Source of the DNA: Antennarius striatus
Lineage: Eukaryota > Chordata > Actinopteri > Lophiiformes > Antennariidae
Length of the DNA: 64,000 nt
Direction of reading: 5' to 3'
Assembly (NCBI RefSeq): GCF_040054535.1
Contig: NC_090785.1
Location: 13,739,501-13,803,500, forward strand
The notes beneath the pieces are model-generated. The model made no database searches. It was given only the letters and a program-made list of their open reading frames with translations, and was not told the origin of the DNA. The position numbers and the translations under genes were made by a program. Positions 36,355 through 49,114 of the stretch are shown piece after piece (positions within the stretch are counted from its first letter, which is position 1; each line of letters starts with the position of its first letter).

Positions 36355-37249
36355 TACGAAGTAACTTTTAAGTGCCCAGACGATGCTTGGTGTTTTGTTG
36401 CTGCTTTTGTGAGACAACTCAAGTTGACAAACCCAGTGTGGCTCCAAGCACCAAACTAATCCGATGAAAACAACAGGCATTCCCAGCAATATACTTTGCA
36501 GCGTTGCTCGGAAGCCATTAGCCACAGATACCGTTCATAGTTGCTGGTATAAAAAGTTGTCGGACAAAACCTTTTCCATGCTGGGAAAGACTAGCCAGCA
36601 TGGGGGTCGGCTGACCTCTGCTCACAATATCCAGTTTTTCTTGGAACGTCAGTCTTGAAAATGGTATTGCAAGTAAATCTGCAACCAGATCTACCGCTCT
36701 TCCTCCTTCAGCCATCGTGGGTAGCTGTGAATGTCCTGGTTCAGGTTCAATGTGTTGCAAAATGAACCTAACCTAGCAAGTTAGGTTTGAGGTAGCAAGT
36801 TAGGTTTACTCCACAAACCATCGGAGTTGTGTGTCCGAGCAGCAACGCTGTCCGCCCTGCAATGACTTCTTTGCACCAGTAGGTGTCAATGTCTTAGAAG
36901 CCTTCTAAACGGGACGGGCATGAAGGGCCTGAGGTCTGCGAGTCTGTGAGCTGATTGGTCCAATGCTGTACACTGAACAGGCTGTGTCCATTCATTACAG
37001 CAGGCATAACCATCACTGTGGATTCTTGAAGGTCTGGCAGATTTCATGGAACCGGACAACACTAGCTAGCTGAAATATGATTGGATAAAACGTTTTATCC
37101 AACTTTTTAAATGGAAAAAAAACTTTTTATATAAAAACAAAATAAATAATATTACAATTTTATTTAAAATATTTATGAATAAATGTGTTTTACTGAGTAT
37201 GTCTAAGGCCATCAGAGAAGGCCTTGCTGGCCCTGACAGCCCGCTACTG
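36355..37249 (-). mobile_element. 5' part of a hAT element with a ZMYM/TTF-type transposase gene
   Basis: On - the terminus is CAGTAGCGGGCTGTCAGGGC (37249 inward), the same family as the element at 26574. The frame 36760-36518 encodes a transposase N-terminus with LTFQEKLDIVSRG. A frameshift in a T run near 36567 separates it from SNYERYLWLMASEQRC and YCWECLLFSSD (about 36558-36460). A TAG stop and GFVNLSCLTKAATKH follow. The spaced Cys and His residues form the TTF-type zinc finger found at the front of ZMYM1-like hAT transposases. The dimerisation and catalytic parts are missing: the sequence stops at the RTE fragment. It is a pseudogene. Confidence 0.78.
37081..37102. repeat. 22-bp perfect palindrome
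   Basis: Reads TTGGATAAAAC followed directly by its exact complement, with no spacer. It lies in the 5' leader of the hAT element, at the place where its relative near 26785 has only the right half. Confidence 0.9.
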
Positions 37250-38715
37250 GTTTCTACGGTACCTGCGGATCAACAGTGGAGCAGACAGATTAATGTCTTC
37301 ACAAGTCACAAGCTGTTTTATTAATGACTTTTGGCAGTAAGCTTGCAAAGATGCCGCTCCCCTCGATCCCCAGGAGCGCGCGAGCGCCACCCACTGATCT
37401 GGCATTGCAAGTGCGTCCCAGTCACTTCCCAGTCTGCTAACATAACTCTAAACAACGTCTCAAAAAATAAAGGGGGGGCTTATTTACTATTCAAAAACTG
37501 AACTGATTCTCAACCCACTACACAGGCACTTGAGAAAGTGCTGGTGCAATCAAAAAAGGCGATCAACAAAAAGCTCACATGATGTGTCCGACAAGGACGA
37601 AAACCAGACAAAAGAACACTCTAGAAAACAAATCTGAGATAAAATAGTCAGGTAAGAAGCAAGAAAGCAAAACAAGTGTCAAAAAAGACAAGGTTGTCCC
37701 TTGTTGCTGTGGAAGGGCTGAAAGATAAGACCTACAAACAAACTGCCAGAGTGAGTGAACACAGAACCAGCTAACCTCAAAAGAATCTGAAATCTTCAGC
37801 TTTAGATGGATTTTGTGTGTGACTTTGTATTTTCTTAAGTCAGTTTTGCCCTAGCCAGCAGTGTATTTCATATTACTGATATTGCAATGAGTCTGCTTCC
37901 CTCATCCAGATGAGCTATTTAAATGCTGACCCTGGTATGTCTGACAAAGGTCCAACTCCAAACTTATTTAAGGTTAACTATATCATTATTTTGGACGCTC
38001 CAGTTTTCATTATATTTCCATTAAGTTATATTGTAAGGTTCCAGTCTGTTGACTCCATGGTATAAAACATAACACAATTAGTGTACAGTTAGTCACAGCT
38101 TGATAAAAACAAACAAACAATAAAACAAAACAACATAGCAGAAAGGTTTTTTAAAATTACAGCGCTCAATGTTATTTCAGGCTGCTGAAGAGTCTTTTTT
38201 TTGGTTAAGTTTAGTTTAGTTTCACCCATAACAACCTCTGCTCTAAGAAGACACCATTGATGCTGAAAAAACAGGCATGTACTTGTTGTAGATATGTGTT
38301 CTGTGTCTCTGTATCTCTCTAATGTTAAAATGAGTACTGTTGGAGGTTTAAAATGTGTTTATATACACACAATTTACATTCCTTTCCACATAGGAGATTT
38401 CGGTTGGATCCATCTACTAAAACTTTGCACAACCTAAGTTCTCTCCTCTCTTGATAAACACTTTGACTTGTCCTCCCAAGCTGGCTTATTCACCTCACAG
38501 CACATACTGCTTGACACCATATTTCAGGCTAATAGCATCACTGTGTCAGAACATCAAAATGTTCTCATTCATTTCAATTAAGGTCTTGCTTGAATTGGCA
38601 GAGCAAGGGAATAATGATAGGATGAGCGATGATCAACTTTTGCTGCTAGCTGAAATTGGCACAATAGAATGCATCATTCTGAAAACACTGTGTTCACAAA
38701 TTAAACAACATATTA
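37250..38715. other. Intergenic, nothing firm recognised
   Basis: A GC-richer block (37340-37400, with GAGCGCGCGAGCGCCACC) lies next to AT-rich DNA. It may be LTR-derived, but I found no borders. Confidence 0.3.
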
Positions 38716-39045
38716 TATAAAACCAGTTCTGGCTTCTCTCATTTGGCTTCCAGTATAAGCAAGACATGATTTCAAGTTTAATCTAACCTACAAAGAATTA
38801 CATGGACTTGCACCAAGTTACTTATTAGAGGTTCTTACATGATAAATACCAGCTTGTCTCCTCCATTCTGGGGATACTTCTCTCCTGGTCACTATTCAAT
38901 TAACAAAAGAATCACTTGACTTCAGAGCTTTTTCTTATTGCACCCTTTATAGTTGGAATAAACTACTCATTAAAAAAGCAAATTCAGTTGAAATATTTAT
39001 ATCAAGGTTGAACATCCATTTCTATTTAATAAATTATAGTACATT
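38716..39045 (+). mobile_element. Decayed LINE fragment (L2/Rex1-like C-terminal coding end)
   Basis: Despite stops the frame shows ELHGLAPSYLLEVL (about 38798-38838) and FRAFSYCTLYSWNKL (about 38922-38966), the paired motifs at the C-terminal end of L2/Rex1-type LINE proteins, then a basic FISRLNIHF end. Confidence 0.65.
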
Positions 39046-39950
39046 ACAGTAAAATTGTAATCAATGGAAGTCATGTTGGATTTTGATTTACTATTCTGTG
39101 GTATACTGTATGTCAGACATGGAAAGCATCACATTCCCTTCTTTCATCGATCAATCCATCACCAAGCCTGGCAGCTATTTATCAGTTCTGCCCTTCGTGG
39201 CCGCTAATAAAGATAATTCCTCTGGGACCCTGTTTATCTGTGGACATCTTATACTGGCTGAAATATAATTAAATACTGTGACTCTGATGTCACAGTTGCA
39301 GGCAATGCCAATCATGATGTTCTATTGCATGAGGCATGGCTAGACTATTTAGGCCCTTGTTATGTGTGAAGCTTACAGAATTTGATTCAGAGTGGTCTGG
39401 ACTCAGTCAGGTCAAGCAGGTACGTAAATGTATATGTCACTCAATTTGCCCTGTTTACATCCAGCTGAAACCGCTCCTGCATAATTTTAGCCTGTTTCTA
39501 CCCTGATATTCCATGCAATAATATTAATATGCATAAATGCACATGGATTTTCTGATCCATATCTGCATTCAGATTGAAGAGAGAGCACGCATAGCGTGGG
39601 AATTCAATTGTTTGATCAGAGTGTCATCTGTCTCCTCTGTCTAGCTGACTCTTCTCTGCCAACAATGACAAAAGATTGTATTTCATTTGATTTTCTGTCT
39701 CAATCTCATTGTCTTGAGCAGTGCCCTGCACTATGTGTCTGTCTGGTCTAGTTCCTTCACATTCTGTATTACTAGTGGTAGCTTCAAGAGCTCTCTTGAT
39801 TCCAAGTCTGCATAAACTTCAATCTTGCATTAAAAAATATTATAAAACAATACAAATATTCATTATGGATACAGAAGTAGTTTACTTTCATAAGGTTAAA
39901 CACAGTGGCTATTTCTTGCAAAATGTTAATTCACCCACAGTGAATCCTGT
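39046..39950. other. Intergenic, nothing recognised
   Basis: No gene or element identified. Confidence 0.35.
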
Positions 39951-40062
<112 letters not shown>

Positions 40063-40816
40063 CTGTGGTTGTTTAGCATTATCCACTCATTGGCTGAGAA
40101 AGATCATCAATTTTCCACTTCTAATTAAGCACGACTTTAAATCTATCAGCTCACTTGAATCTGCCAGTGTGCTTCTGAGCACTGCTAAATGTGTCTCACA
40201 TACATTTATATGCAGGTTATGGAGAGTTTCTTTAAGAATGTATCCTGATACAATAGAAATTACCTCTCAAAACATTTGGTAAGAAAATGTAACAAAACAG
40301 GACATACCACAAGACATACACTACACTAACAGACACATGTAGCATTAACAGTACATATACTAAAATAAATAAAATGTAAACAGTATAAAATTAAAATATA
40401 AACAGTATAAAATTAAATAAAATTAAATCCAAATCCATCAGTTGGATAAAAGACCCTGCCTTAAACCTATCCCTCTACAGAATCCTCTCGGAGTTAGCGC
40501 CGTACTTTGCTGTCTATTGTGATGGGAAACTCATTACACTGACACTGTTTATTTAATTTTTCCAGACAATCTCACAGAATGCATAAACTTCCACCTGTTC
40601 CAGTCTCCTCTGCATCAACTCATGTTAGGGTGCCCCAACATAGACTGGCCCCCTAATAAAGTTCTGCTGAAATCCTCTCTCCATTTCCAGAAGTTTCAGA
40701 GGCCTTTCCTGAACTTTCCTGCCCTTTCCAATGTTCCCCATTACCTAAACCTCAAGGTGGACTTTATAAAAAGCCAAGGCTTTCTTGTTGGCCCTCACCA
40801 GGCATATGACTGTGCT

Positions 40817-41782
40817 CAGTGATGTGCGGTGAGGCTCATGGCTGGTGAGGCACCGAAGTCATAATGATCATGTGATCAGATTTACAAAAATATTAACATA
40901 CAGTGTAGCTTATTCACCATTTAATTAGCAACAGTGGGTGGGTTATGTTAAAGTGTCATTGCAGAATTATTTACACATACAAACTGTAACACACAAATCC
41001 ATATTTGATTAAAAAAAACAATGTTTTTACCTACTTGTTAATATGTCAGGTTTTTCTTGTAATTGAAGTCCATGCGCCGCTCCCTCTGAACAAACGCATC
41101 AGTAAATTATTTGTAGAAATTGTCCGTATCTTCCTTCAGTTTGTAATATTTAATCCTCCATTTGAATAGGTTAGCGGAAAAAAAAAATTGCTGCACTTGA
41201 CTTAATGTAGATCGTAGCCTGCATTCACTTATTCTTCAGTTGAGGAGTCCCAAGACGAATCCCTGGGATCACCAGCGCCCCCTATCCATGAGGCTGGGTA
41301 TTTTTGTGCCTCGCCTAGTGCCTTTTCACAGCAGTTTCAGGACCGCTCAACTCAAGAAAGACATTACACACATGCAGCTGCTGACACAAAAACACTGTAC
41401 ATTATATACATTAGCTAAATTAGTTTATAGAGCAAACGTGTTTGAACATTTTAATAACGACATATAGAGAGATAGCATTACGGTCTCACTGTATGGCTAC
41501 CAGCATAGCTATCTGAGCTATTGCGCAATCCATAGTGAGGCTCGGCTGGCTTGTGCTGGCCGGAGCAGGTCTCTGCTCCGTATTGCAGCGGTAATTGTGA
41601 AAATTCAGCGATTTTGAGTAAAAATAACCTAAAATTGGTGATGTTAAACGGAAAAAAAGTTTATAATACACATCGCTGGATAAATATTAGCATGTAATTT
41701 ATTTATTCTATTTTCCATTTTTTTCTTTCATGATGGCAGGTGAAGACGTGCCTCACCTGCTTCCCCTGACCGCACGTCTCTG
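40817..41782. mobile_element. Short non-autonomous hAT element inserted in the gypsy pol
   Basis: Flanked by a perfect 8-bp duplication ACTGTGCT (40809-40816 and 41783-41790). Ends match as inverted repeats: CAGTGATGTGCGGT on the left and CAGAGACGTGCGGT on the right, and GGTGAGGCAC recurs just inside both. At 966 bp it has no transposase frame. Removing it rejoins the gypsy reading YDCA|IDFLPG. Confidence 0.92.
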
Positions 41783-43200
41783 ACTGTGCTATAGACTTCT
41801 TACCTGGCAATACCCCTCCCACAGGACGACTCCAGTCCTTGTCGCCCCCTGAGATATAGGCTATGAAGGAGTATGTGGATTCCTTGATGGCAGTTGGTGT
41901 TTTTGTCCCTCATCCTCTCCTGCCAGATAAGAGCTGTTTTTTTCTTCTTTAACAAGGACAAGACTCTTCACCCTGGCATTGACTATTGAGAATTGAATGA
42001 CAAGAACAACCGTTTCATCAGTCTTTGTACTGTTGCAGAGGGCAAAGATATTTTCAAGCTCCACCTGAGGAATGCTTACTATCACCAAGGAAGAATGATG
42101 AGTGGAAGACAGTTAGTTAACACTCCTGGATTTTGGTGATGTCCATTTATCTTACAAACGCACCAGCTGTCCTCCAGGACCTCGACAAAATGCTCTCCAA
42201 AAAATACTCAACTCCAAGAAGGACAATAAACTCCAACCATGTGCCTTCCTATCTAAAGTCTCTGCTGTTGTGAGAAACTATGATATTAGTAACATTGAAT
42301 CGCTTGCAATCAAAGTAGCCTTAGAGGAGTGGCACCATTGACTGGACGGAGCAGGGTATCATTCTTGTAAAGATGGACTGCAAAAAACTGGAGTCTCCAA
42401 TCTCCCAAGAGACTCAATGTGCATTGGGTCAGGTGGGCAATTTATTAATTGATTTAATACTTCTCTGTCATACCACCCATCTCTAAGAAGACCAAGCCTG
42501 ATGCTCTCTCCTGCCTTGCAGACTCTGACTCAGTTCTTCACCCTGCAAATTCAATTCTGCCGCTTGTGTGTGATAGGAACTGTCATGTTGGCATTGAGGA
42601 GAGAGAGTCTGACAAGCTTGTGCTAATGCTCCTTGCCAGACAGATATCCCCTGAACCCCTCGTTTGTGCCTTCTCCTCTTCATTAATATCTGCTTCATTG
42701 GGCCAATACTTCCCTCCAAAAATATCAACCAGGCATAGCTTTGACCAATTTTTGTCATGAAGCAGCATTACTGGTGGCCCACCATGGAAAATGAGGTGTT
42801 GCTGCCTTCCCAGTGTGTGCCTGCAAGAAGGTCTCCTGACCTTGCAATCTGCCTGTTCTTCATCGACCTTCGTCCAACCTGCCTGCTGTCAAGGAATTAG
42901 GAGAGGTTGTCCTATTACATGTGTTGCGTTTGCATTGTTTCCCAGCGACGTGATTTCAGACAAAGGTCACCAGTTTGTTCCCTAGTTATGGAGGGCTTTC
43001 TGCTCCCTTCTCTCTGCCTGAGTTAGCATATCCTATGGTTACCACCCACAGTCCAATGGAGAAAATACGTAGATCGAATCAACCAAGACCTACAGACTGG
43101 TTTGTACTGCTTTGTCTCCCAAAGCCCCACCACCTGGAAGAGGTTGGGGGCTGCTGTTACAAGCTGAGACCCCACCATGTTCATTTTTATTTTCAGTTCC

Positions 43201-43621
43201 TGTCAGTGTTTCCTGTTGTATTGTAGCACTCACACTTTTCTCTATTTTTAGTTTGCCAAATTCTTTTCAGTGTGTCCACATTACTAGATTTCCTTCACGT
43301 TTGCCGGCCATTATAGTGCTGATTTTTGTACCCCTTGGCCTTGCTTTTGGCTTACCCCTTACGATACATTTGCTTGTGCTTTTTGGCTGATATTTTGAGC
43401 ACCAAACCTTGTTCTGAAATAAAGACCAAAGAGGAGGTTTATGGATGTAGTGAAAGAGGACATGAAGGTAGTTGGTGTGAGGGAAGAGGATGCAGAAGAT
43501 AGCGTTAGATGGAGGCAACTGATTCGCTGTGGCGACCCCTGAAGGGAAACGTTGAAAGGAGAAGAAGACGTGTTTTCGGAGTCCTGGGTCTGACTACTCT
43601 TTTTGTGACTCCAATCTGACA
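43201..43621 (+). repeat. 3' LTR of the gypsy element, interrupted
   Basis: Perfect 6-bp inverted ends TGTCAG / CTGACA. It contains a TTCTGAAATAAAGAC poly(A)-signal region. About 140 bp of RTE tail (43427-43566) split it. Without the insert the LTR would be about 280 bp. Confidence 0.6.
43427..43566 (+). mobile_element. RTE-type LINE, 3' tail only (copy 2)
   Basis: Matches the last 140 bp of the copies at 35531 and 56103 (RRFMDVVKEDMK frame, CGACCCCTGAAGGG, then an AAGGAGAAGAAG tail). Apparent 5-bp duplication AAGAC on both sides. It sits in the gypsy LTR. Confidence 0.85.
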
Positions 43622-45684
43622 GTGAAGCAAAATTTAATTCTGTTTAAAAGGAAAAAAAAAAAAAGTTTAGTCTTCATATTGCATGTTGGATGGTGAGTTA
43701 TTTATGTTTCCATATAAGGACTTCATGGATTTCAAGAATTTTTCTCAGTTATAAAGTATTTGATATTTAAATTAAACATTGGGCTTTTGCTTTCCTAATG
43801 GAAACTATTGCATAATTTCAAAGATTTCTGAAAGTGAACAAATCAGTATCCCAATCAGTTTGCTGAGCTTTGGCCCATGCCTCATTATACTTTTGGCCTT
43901 TTACTCTGTATTTTGAATGGAGCCTGCCTGTCAGCTATTTTTTCAGCTACCATTAAAAAGTTCCATGCATGTTCCACATTAGCAAGTACGCAAATTTTCT
44001 CCCTCTAAAAATGGTACAAATCATGGATAAAATTGTATTCTGAAAAATGCTTCATGTCTCACTTAATAATCCATGGCTTTCTTTTACTGTAGAAGCTTTG
44101 GTGTTTTTGATTGTGGCAATGACAGTGACCATTGATGCCACCTGTAAATATAGAAGCAGCAGTATAAATCTGTGTAACATTTCTCAAAATGAGATCAATC
44201 AATGATAGCTTTCAGGATTATTAAATTGGATCTGGTGAGGCTGTCAAAAATTTGGAAAAGGTTTAATGAGTCACAGTGAGCCTTAAATTCATCTGAGTCT
44301 GATCATAACCAGTTCAAAATAAAATCTTCAAGAATTACCAAAGCATTTAATCCTTGCAGCCATAAAAACGGGAAGGAATCACTGGTAGCTGATGGTCTAC
44401 AATAACAGTAATAACCTTAGAAAAGAAAACAGAAATATTTTCAGGATAAAAAATGAGTCCTGTACTGTACTGTTTTTTAGAAAAGCCTTCATTTCAAGAA
44501 ATATATTCATACATTCATAATTGGACTAACATGCATGTAGTGCATGACCACATGATGCATTTTACAAAGTAAATTATGAAAGATGCTATTTCACAAGTAA
44601 TTATATTTGGTCATTCATCAGTAAATGTATCTGTAATATGATTACTTCCTTTTTTCTCTAACTGTATCAGTTACCTCTTTTTTACATCCCAATTATGTAA
44701 CAGATTTAAGTGTGTCCTGTTTAAGACTATTTATACCTATTCTTCCATTTAGACACCAAAGTATATCTAATCTAAAACAACAAAATACACTCACAGGTCC
44801 AGTCTACAGTATGGACAACTGTGTACAATTAGAAGTCTGTCATATAAACTCGCAAAAGTTAAAAACTGCTGTGCAAAGCCTTTGCATTTATAAGTATAAG
44901 AGTTCAGATTTAAGGACTTTTTTTTCTACCTGTACAAAACATGAACATTCAGTATGTTTGTATAATGAGTTATTTTGTATTTAAAATCCTTTAACAGCTC
45001 ATCTGAGACAAGATAACCTGAGGCTATTTATCATAAAATATTGCAGGTGCAACTCATGCATATGACAGTATATATGTGCCCTCTGTGAAAAGCATTCAGC
45101 AAAGCAATGTTGTAAAACACACTAAAACTAAAACTGCATTGCAGTCCTGTCAGAAACCATCACGAGCCGTGAACTCAGTGTTAATCCATTGTGTTTTTTT
45201 TAAATTTGCACCACAGGGAGTTTGGCCTGAGCTTTGAGTGCACCTGCTCTGTATGCGTGCACTGTTTATCCACAAGTGTCATCAAATGAATCGATGTAAA
45301 TCACACCTCTGCATATTAATGTAATGCAGTTAATCTGCAATGGTACCGTAGCTCTCTTTCGTGAGTCAAACTTGGAAAAGCACTTCCTGTCTGCCGGTCT
45401 GCTTGTTAAATTTTTAATAATACCTTCAGACCTGTCTCAGACCATTGTTTTGGTTGAATGCAATGTTGCTGCTGTCCAGTTACACCACTTTCCCTTACGT
45501 GTTGGCTAATCTGTGTTGTGGTGTTAGTCAGCCTAATGAGATACTGTAGCTTTTTTGTTCCCCATCACTTCGAACAAACAGCTGATGGAGCCTGCTGTTT
45601 GAGTGCAGAGGGTTTGATGAACTTGTCAATCATGATATCTGTAGGTGTGCATAAGTCAAGCTGCAGTGAAGGCCAAACCATCTA
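43622..45684. other. Intergenic, nothing recognised
   Basis: AT-rich, short chance frames. Confidence 0.35.
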
Positions 45685-45689
45685 TTCAT

Positions 45690-45975
45690 TCATTCATTAA
45701 TTTTCTGTACCCGCTTTTTCCATTGTCGGGAGCTGGAGCCTATCCCAGCTGACTGGGGGTGTGAGGCAGGGTACACTCTGGCCAGATGCCAGAGCCACAT
45801 GCAGACAGACAAACATGCACACACTCATTCACACCTACGGGCAATTTAAATCCGGCTAATTCGCCTGAAGTGCATGTTTTTTTGAGGTGGGAGGAAGCCA
45901 GAGAACCTGGAGAGAACCCACGGAGACACAGGGAGAACATGCAGCGATACCCACTGCGTCGCCGTGCCGCCCTGC
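45690..45975 (-). mobile_element. tRNA-derived SINE, internally deleted
   Basis: Same family and orientation as 29395-29740. The A-box side is still present (GGGCGGCACGGCGACGCAGTGG on -), but the B-box region is deleted; the body and an (ATTC)n tail (about 45682-45698) remain. Confidence 0.75.
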
Positions 45976-46862
45976 CAAGCTATGTAGTTTATTCTATTTA
46001 ATTAAATTAGTCTTTTAACTGCTTCTAATGAGGTGTTTTTCAATATTTCTCAATACTCCACCTTTAGCTTGCAAAATTTGGAATTTCTTCTGATCAATAA
46101 TTATTTAGGGAAATTTCCCCAAAACTTTTGCCCATCCAGCAAACTATCCAGTGAACTGTATTTATTAGAAGGATGTTGTTGGAGCACCAGAAATGGAGGC
46201 TGACACAATAGGTGTCAGTCACAACCTCAAGACCTTTTTATCTAGAAGGAGCTTCTTCCAAATGGACCATTTTGTTTTATTTAATTTGACAAAAGATCTT
46301 TTCTCTTCCATCCTTCAAAATGAGGGAAGGTGAAAGGCAACAGATTGTGCACCGCGGTTAACATCTTCAACTTCCTACTCAATAACATTTGAGGAGCAGC
46401 AGTCAGCAGTCTGTCCTTTAGTTCTATGAATGTAGAGAGCAGTGAATAAAGCTTGTTTCCTTTGAATGATGAGGTCATTAGCGGAGATAGTAGGACTTTG
46501 CTGTAATGATCTAGGAACTAGGACAACGCATCACTATCCAAAAAGCAAATCTGAATCACTTTAAGTCTCAAGCCTCATTTCCTTGGTCAGATCTCTCTTA
46601 GCTTGGCTGTAATATTTTTATCGGGATATAGCCAATCAACCAATGCATAGCCAATCAGTTATTAATTATTCCATCCATACATTCCACAACACACTAAGCA
46701 TAGTCATCTCAAAGTTATCAACCTTACCATTAAGGTCATCCAAAGTAATCAATGACTTTATTTCCAGAAATCCTAAACTTTTGATGCCACTATTTTCAGA
46801 CATAAAAACTCTCAATTCATGGAGGGCTCTACTGAAAGTCCAGCACCCTTAAACTTTACAAG
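45976..46862. other. Intergenic, nothing recognised
   Basis: No gene or element identified. Confidence 0.35.
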
Positions 46863-47600
46863 TAAGGGGGGGGGGGGCTACTGAGTGTCAGAGCCATTAT
46901 CCAGGTTGAAATAAGGAGTATCCATGAATACATCAGGAAGATGGCCCCCCCGAGATGAGCTGCTAAGTAAGTGCCTCAGGCAAGAGAAGGCAGAGCGATG
47001 AGGCAGAAGAGGACATGTCGTGGGTGAACAAACTCTTCTATGAGACATATCACCAGCAGATATTCCAAGTGGTTAAGCTATAAAAAGCCAGCCTGAAGGA
47101 CAGCAACGAGACTCTGATCATGGTGGCCTAGGAACAGACCCAAACCACCTGGCTGTGCAAATACGCCTCTTTGACAGTCCAGCACGCACAGTAGAAGCAG
47201 CTTGTAAGATGAGATAGAGATAGTGTACAGGACCATCTGTTCCATGCATGTCCCCATGTCCCAATGGGAGACACCGCATAAAGTGAACAGATCCTGTGGG
47301 ACTTTTAGACATGCTGGTGCAGTTAAATAACCAGACAAAGTAGAGGTTGGTAAAGCAGGCATTTGAAGTACCAGGGGATGAAGGAACAGCTGAACAGACG
47401 TGGAAGGCAAAAGTCAACTCAAAGTCATATCATTGAGGAGGACCATTACAAGCTGGGACCCCCAAATTGGTTTAGAGGCTCCAGTAGATTTAACGGTCAC
47501 TGTCCATATGAGTCTAGTCAAAGCAACACCAATGATGCTGTGCAAAATATCAAATCCTCAGATCACTGGTGGAGGATCTGGACATAGTTGAGTAATGAGC
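46863..47600 (+). mobile_element. R4/Dong (Rex6-like) LINE, degenerate copy
   Basis: Follows a run of G. It matches the copy at 49172 block by block: EYIRKMA at about 46930, DSNETLIMVA at about 47100, and GMKEQL near 47380. Stops, deletions and frameshifts abound, and it is clearly older than the other two copies. Confidence 0.7.
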
Positions 47601-49044
47601 ACCTAGTCAGAGGTTGATACGGATCATATTTCTCCTAAAATATTTTCATTAGTACAATTGTGAATTTGTTTTTTGTTGAATAAGCTGTTGCTGTGAAAAT
47701 GCTTTGGATTGTTATGTTTTCATGAGGGATGGTGGATTTACATTTTAGCCTTTGCACTTTGAAACTGAACATTTATATCACACTTTTGGAAACAGCATAT
47801 TTTTGTCCATTCTTGTCCAAATAGGGATGCATGTAATTTACAAAAGAATTACTTGAATAAAAATAAAATGTGAGTCACTTAACAGTAATACTAATAGATT
47901 TTTGCAGCTTCTGCATAGTATAATTGTTTATAATTTGTAACTATACAATAGTTGTCTTGTATGGAACCTTTCTTCAATTAAACAGGAAAGAAGAAATCCA
48001 ACAAGAAAAAAACCCACAAAAACACTAAACATAAATGAAATTACTGAATCTGTGGTAAGAGTACTGTTTTACTGTGCAGTGTGCACTTACAAATTATGTA
48101 ACTAGGCAACACAGTGGATGTAGTTACCCATCTAAGCATCAGTCGGAGTCTTATGCGCTATAAATTTCTGAATATGCTATTGGTTAAGTCTAATTGTTTG
48201 GCCATTCTTATTGCATTTATATTCAGTCAATTCAGCAGCAGTTCAACTGCTCACTTTGCATTTCTTTTTAATTGTTTGAGCTGAAAGAGTCTCAACTGCC
48301 ACTTAAAATAAGAAGAAACGGCAAAACACACAGAAGCTTCTGAGTGTCAAGAAAGCACCACATGTACTATTTCATGTCACCTGTCAGTCATTTGGCATCA
48401 GATTGTTTGGATCAAAATAAAAAGTCTCACACCTTCCTCAACTGCCGACATGTGCCCATGATTGTGTGGAGGTGAAGTGAAAAACTCACTATAATGATCT
48501 TTTTCACCTATAACTGTAAAATCACATAAGCAAACATCTACCCTTCACCCTGGAAAAATCCACTGAGCCGACATTCTGAAGAGGAAATGGAAAACAATTT
48601 TTATATCAAGCACATACACACTGTGGTAGATGAGCTGAGACTTCTGACTACCAATTACTTCAGCCTGCTGGGAGGTCAAGCAAAGCAGACAGAAGCTGTC
48701 AGTTCAGCCAGCAGATGACCCCTGGGATCGACAGCAGACTTAGCAGAGCCTCAACCCGATGGAAAGCAGTCTGAATTGCTGGAATATGGTCTGTACAGGA
48801 AATCACCGGGGGACCTCATAAAGCCTGAATTTCTGTCCTAAACTATGTTCAAAATCCTTTTTTTTTCTCAATGTTTTAATGTTAACTTCTGACGTTTCTA
48901 TTTATTAACCCAGCAGGTTGACATAAGGGGTGAAGATCACCAATTAACACAGATCATGGAGCGAATCAAGGTAAACCTAGTTTGAAGACATTTAGACAGT
49001 GAAACAACAAAAAAGCGTATATTATGCTGCCCCACAGTATGTAT

Positions 49045-49047
<3 letters not shown>
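47601..49047. other. Intergenic, nothing recognised
   Basis: AT-rich, no gene identified. Confidence 0.35.

Positions 49048-49113
<66 letters not shown>
49048..49113 (+). repeat. (TA)n microsatellite at the 5' side of an R4-type LINE
   Basis: About 32 pure TA units, directly followed by the tRNA-like head and the LINE. Confidence 0.97.

Positions 49114-49114
<1 letters not shown>

Larger units (their letters stand above)
40560..43621 (+). mobile_element. Decayed Ty3/gypsy retrotransposon (pol remnant plus 3' LTR)
   Basis: Order is as in gypsy pol. The protease-RT linker ends ...VGPHQAYDCA at 40816. After the nested hAT element, IDFLPGN resumes at 41791. RT traces include FFNKDKTLHPGIDY and FKLHLRNAYYH. 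The RNase H region reads [20 protein letters not shown] and ALEEWHHWL. Integrase traces are SDKGHQFVP, WRAFCSLLS and YGYHPQSNG. Stops and frameshifts occur in every domain. The 3' LTR is 43201-43621 (TGTCAG...CTGACA, with AATAAA at about 43418). The gag gene and 5' LTR were not found. It is long dead. Confidence 0.82.

Noticed and set aside
35413..36525. 370-codon open frame on the - strand
   Set aside because: It is antisense to the RTE reverse-transcriptase frame and runs into the hAT remnant out of its true frame; no recognisable protein.
43112..43390. Hydrophobic 92-codon frame resembling a membrane protein
   Set aside because: It overlaps the gypsy 3' end and LTR; the hydrophobic look comes from the T-rich LTR sequence.
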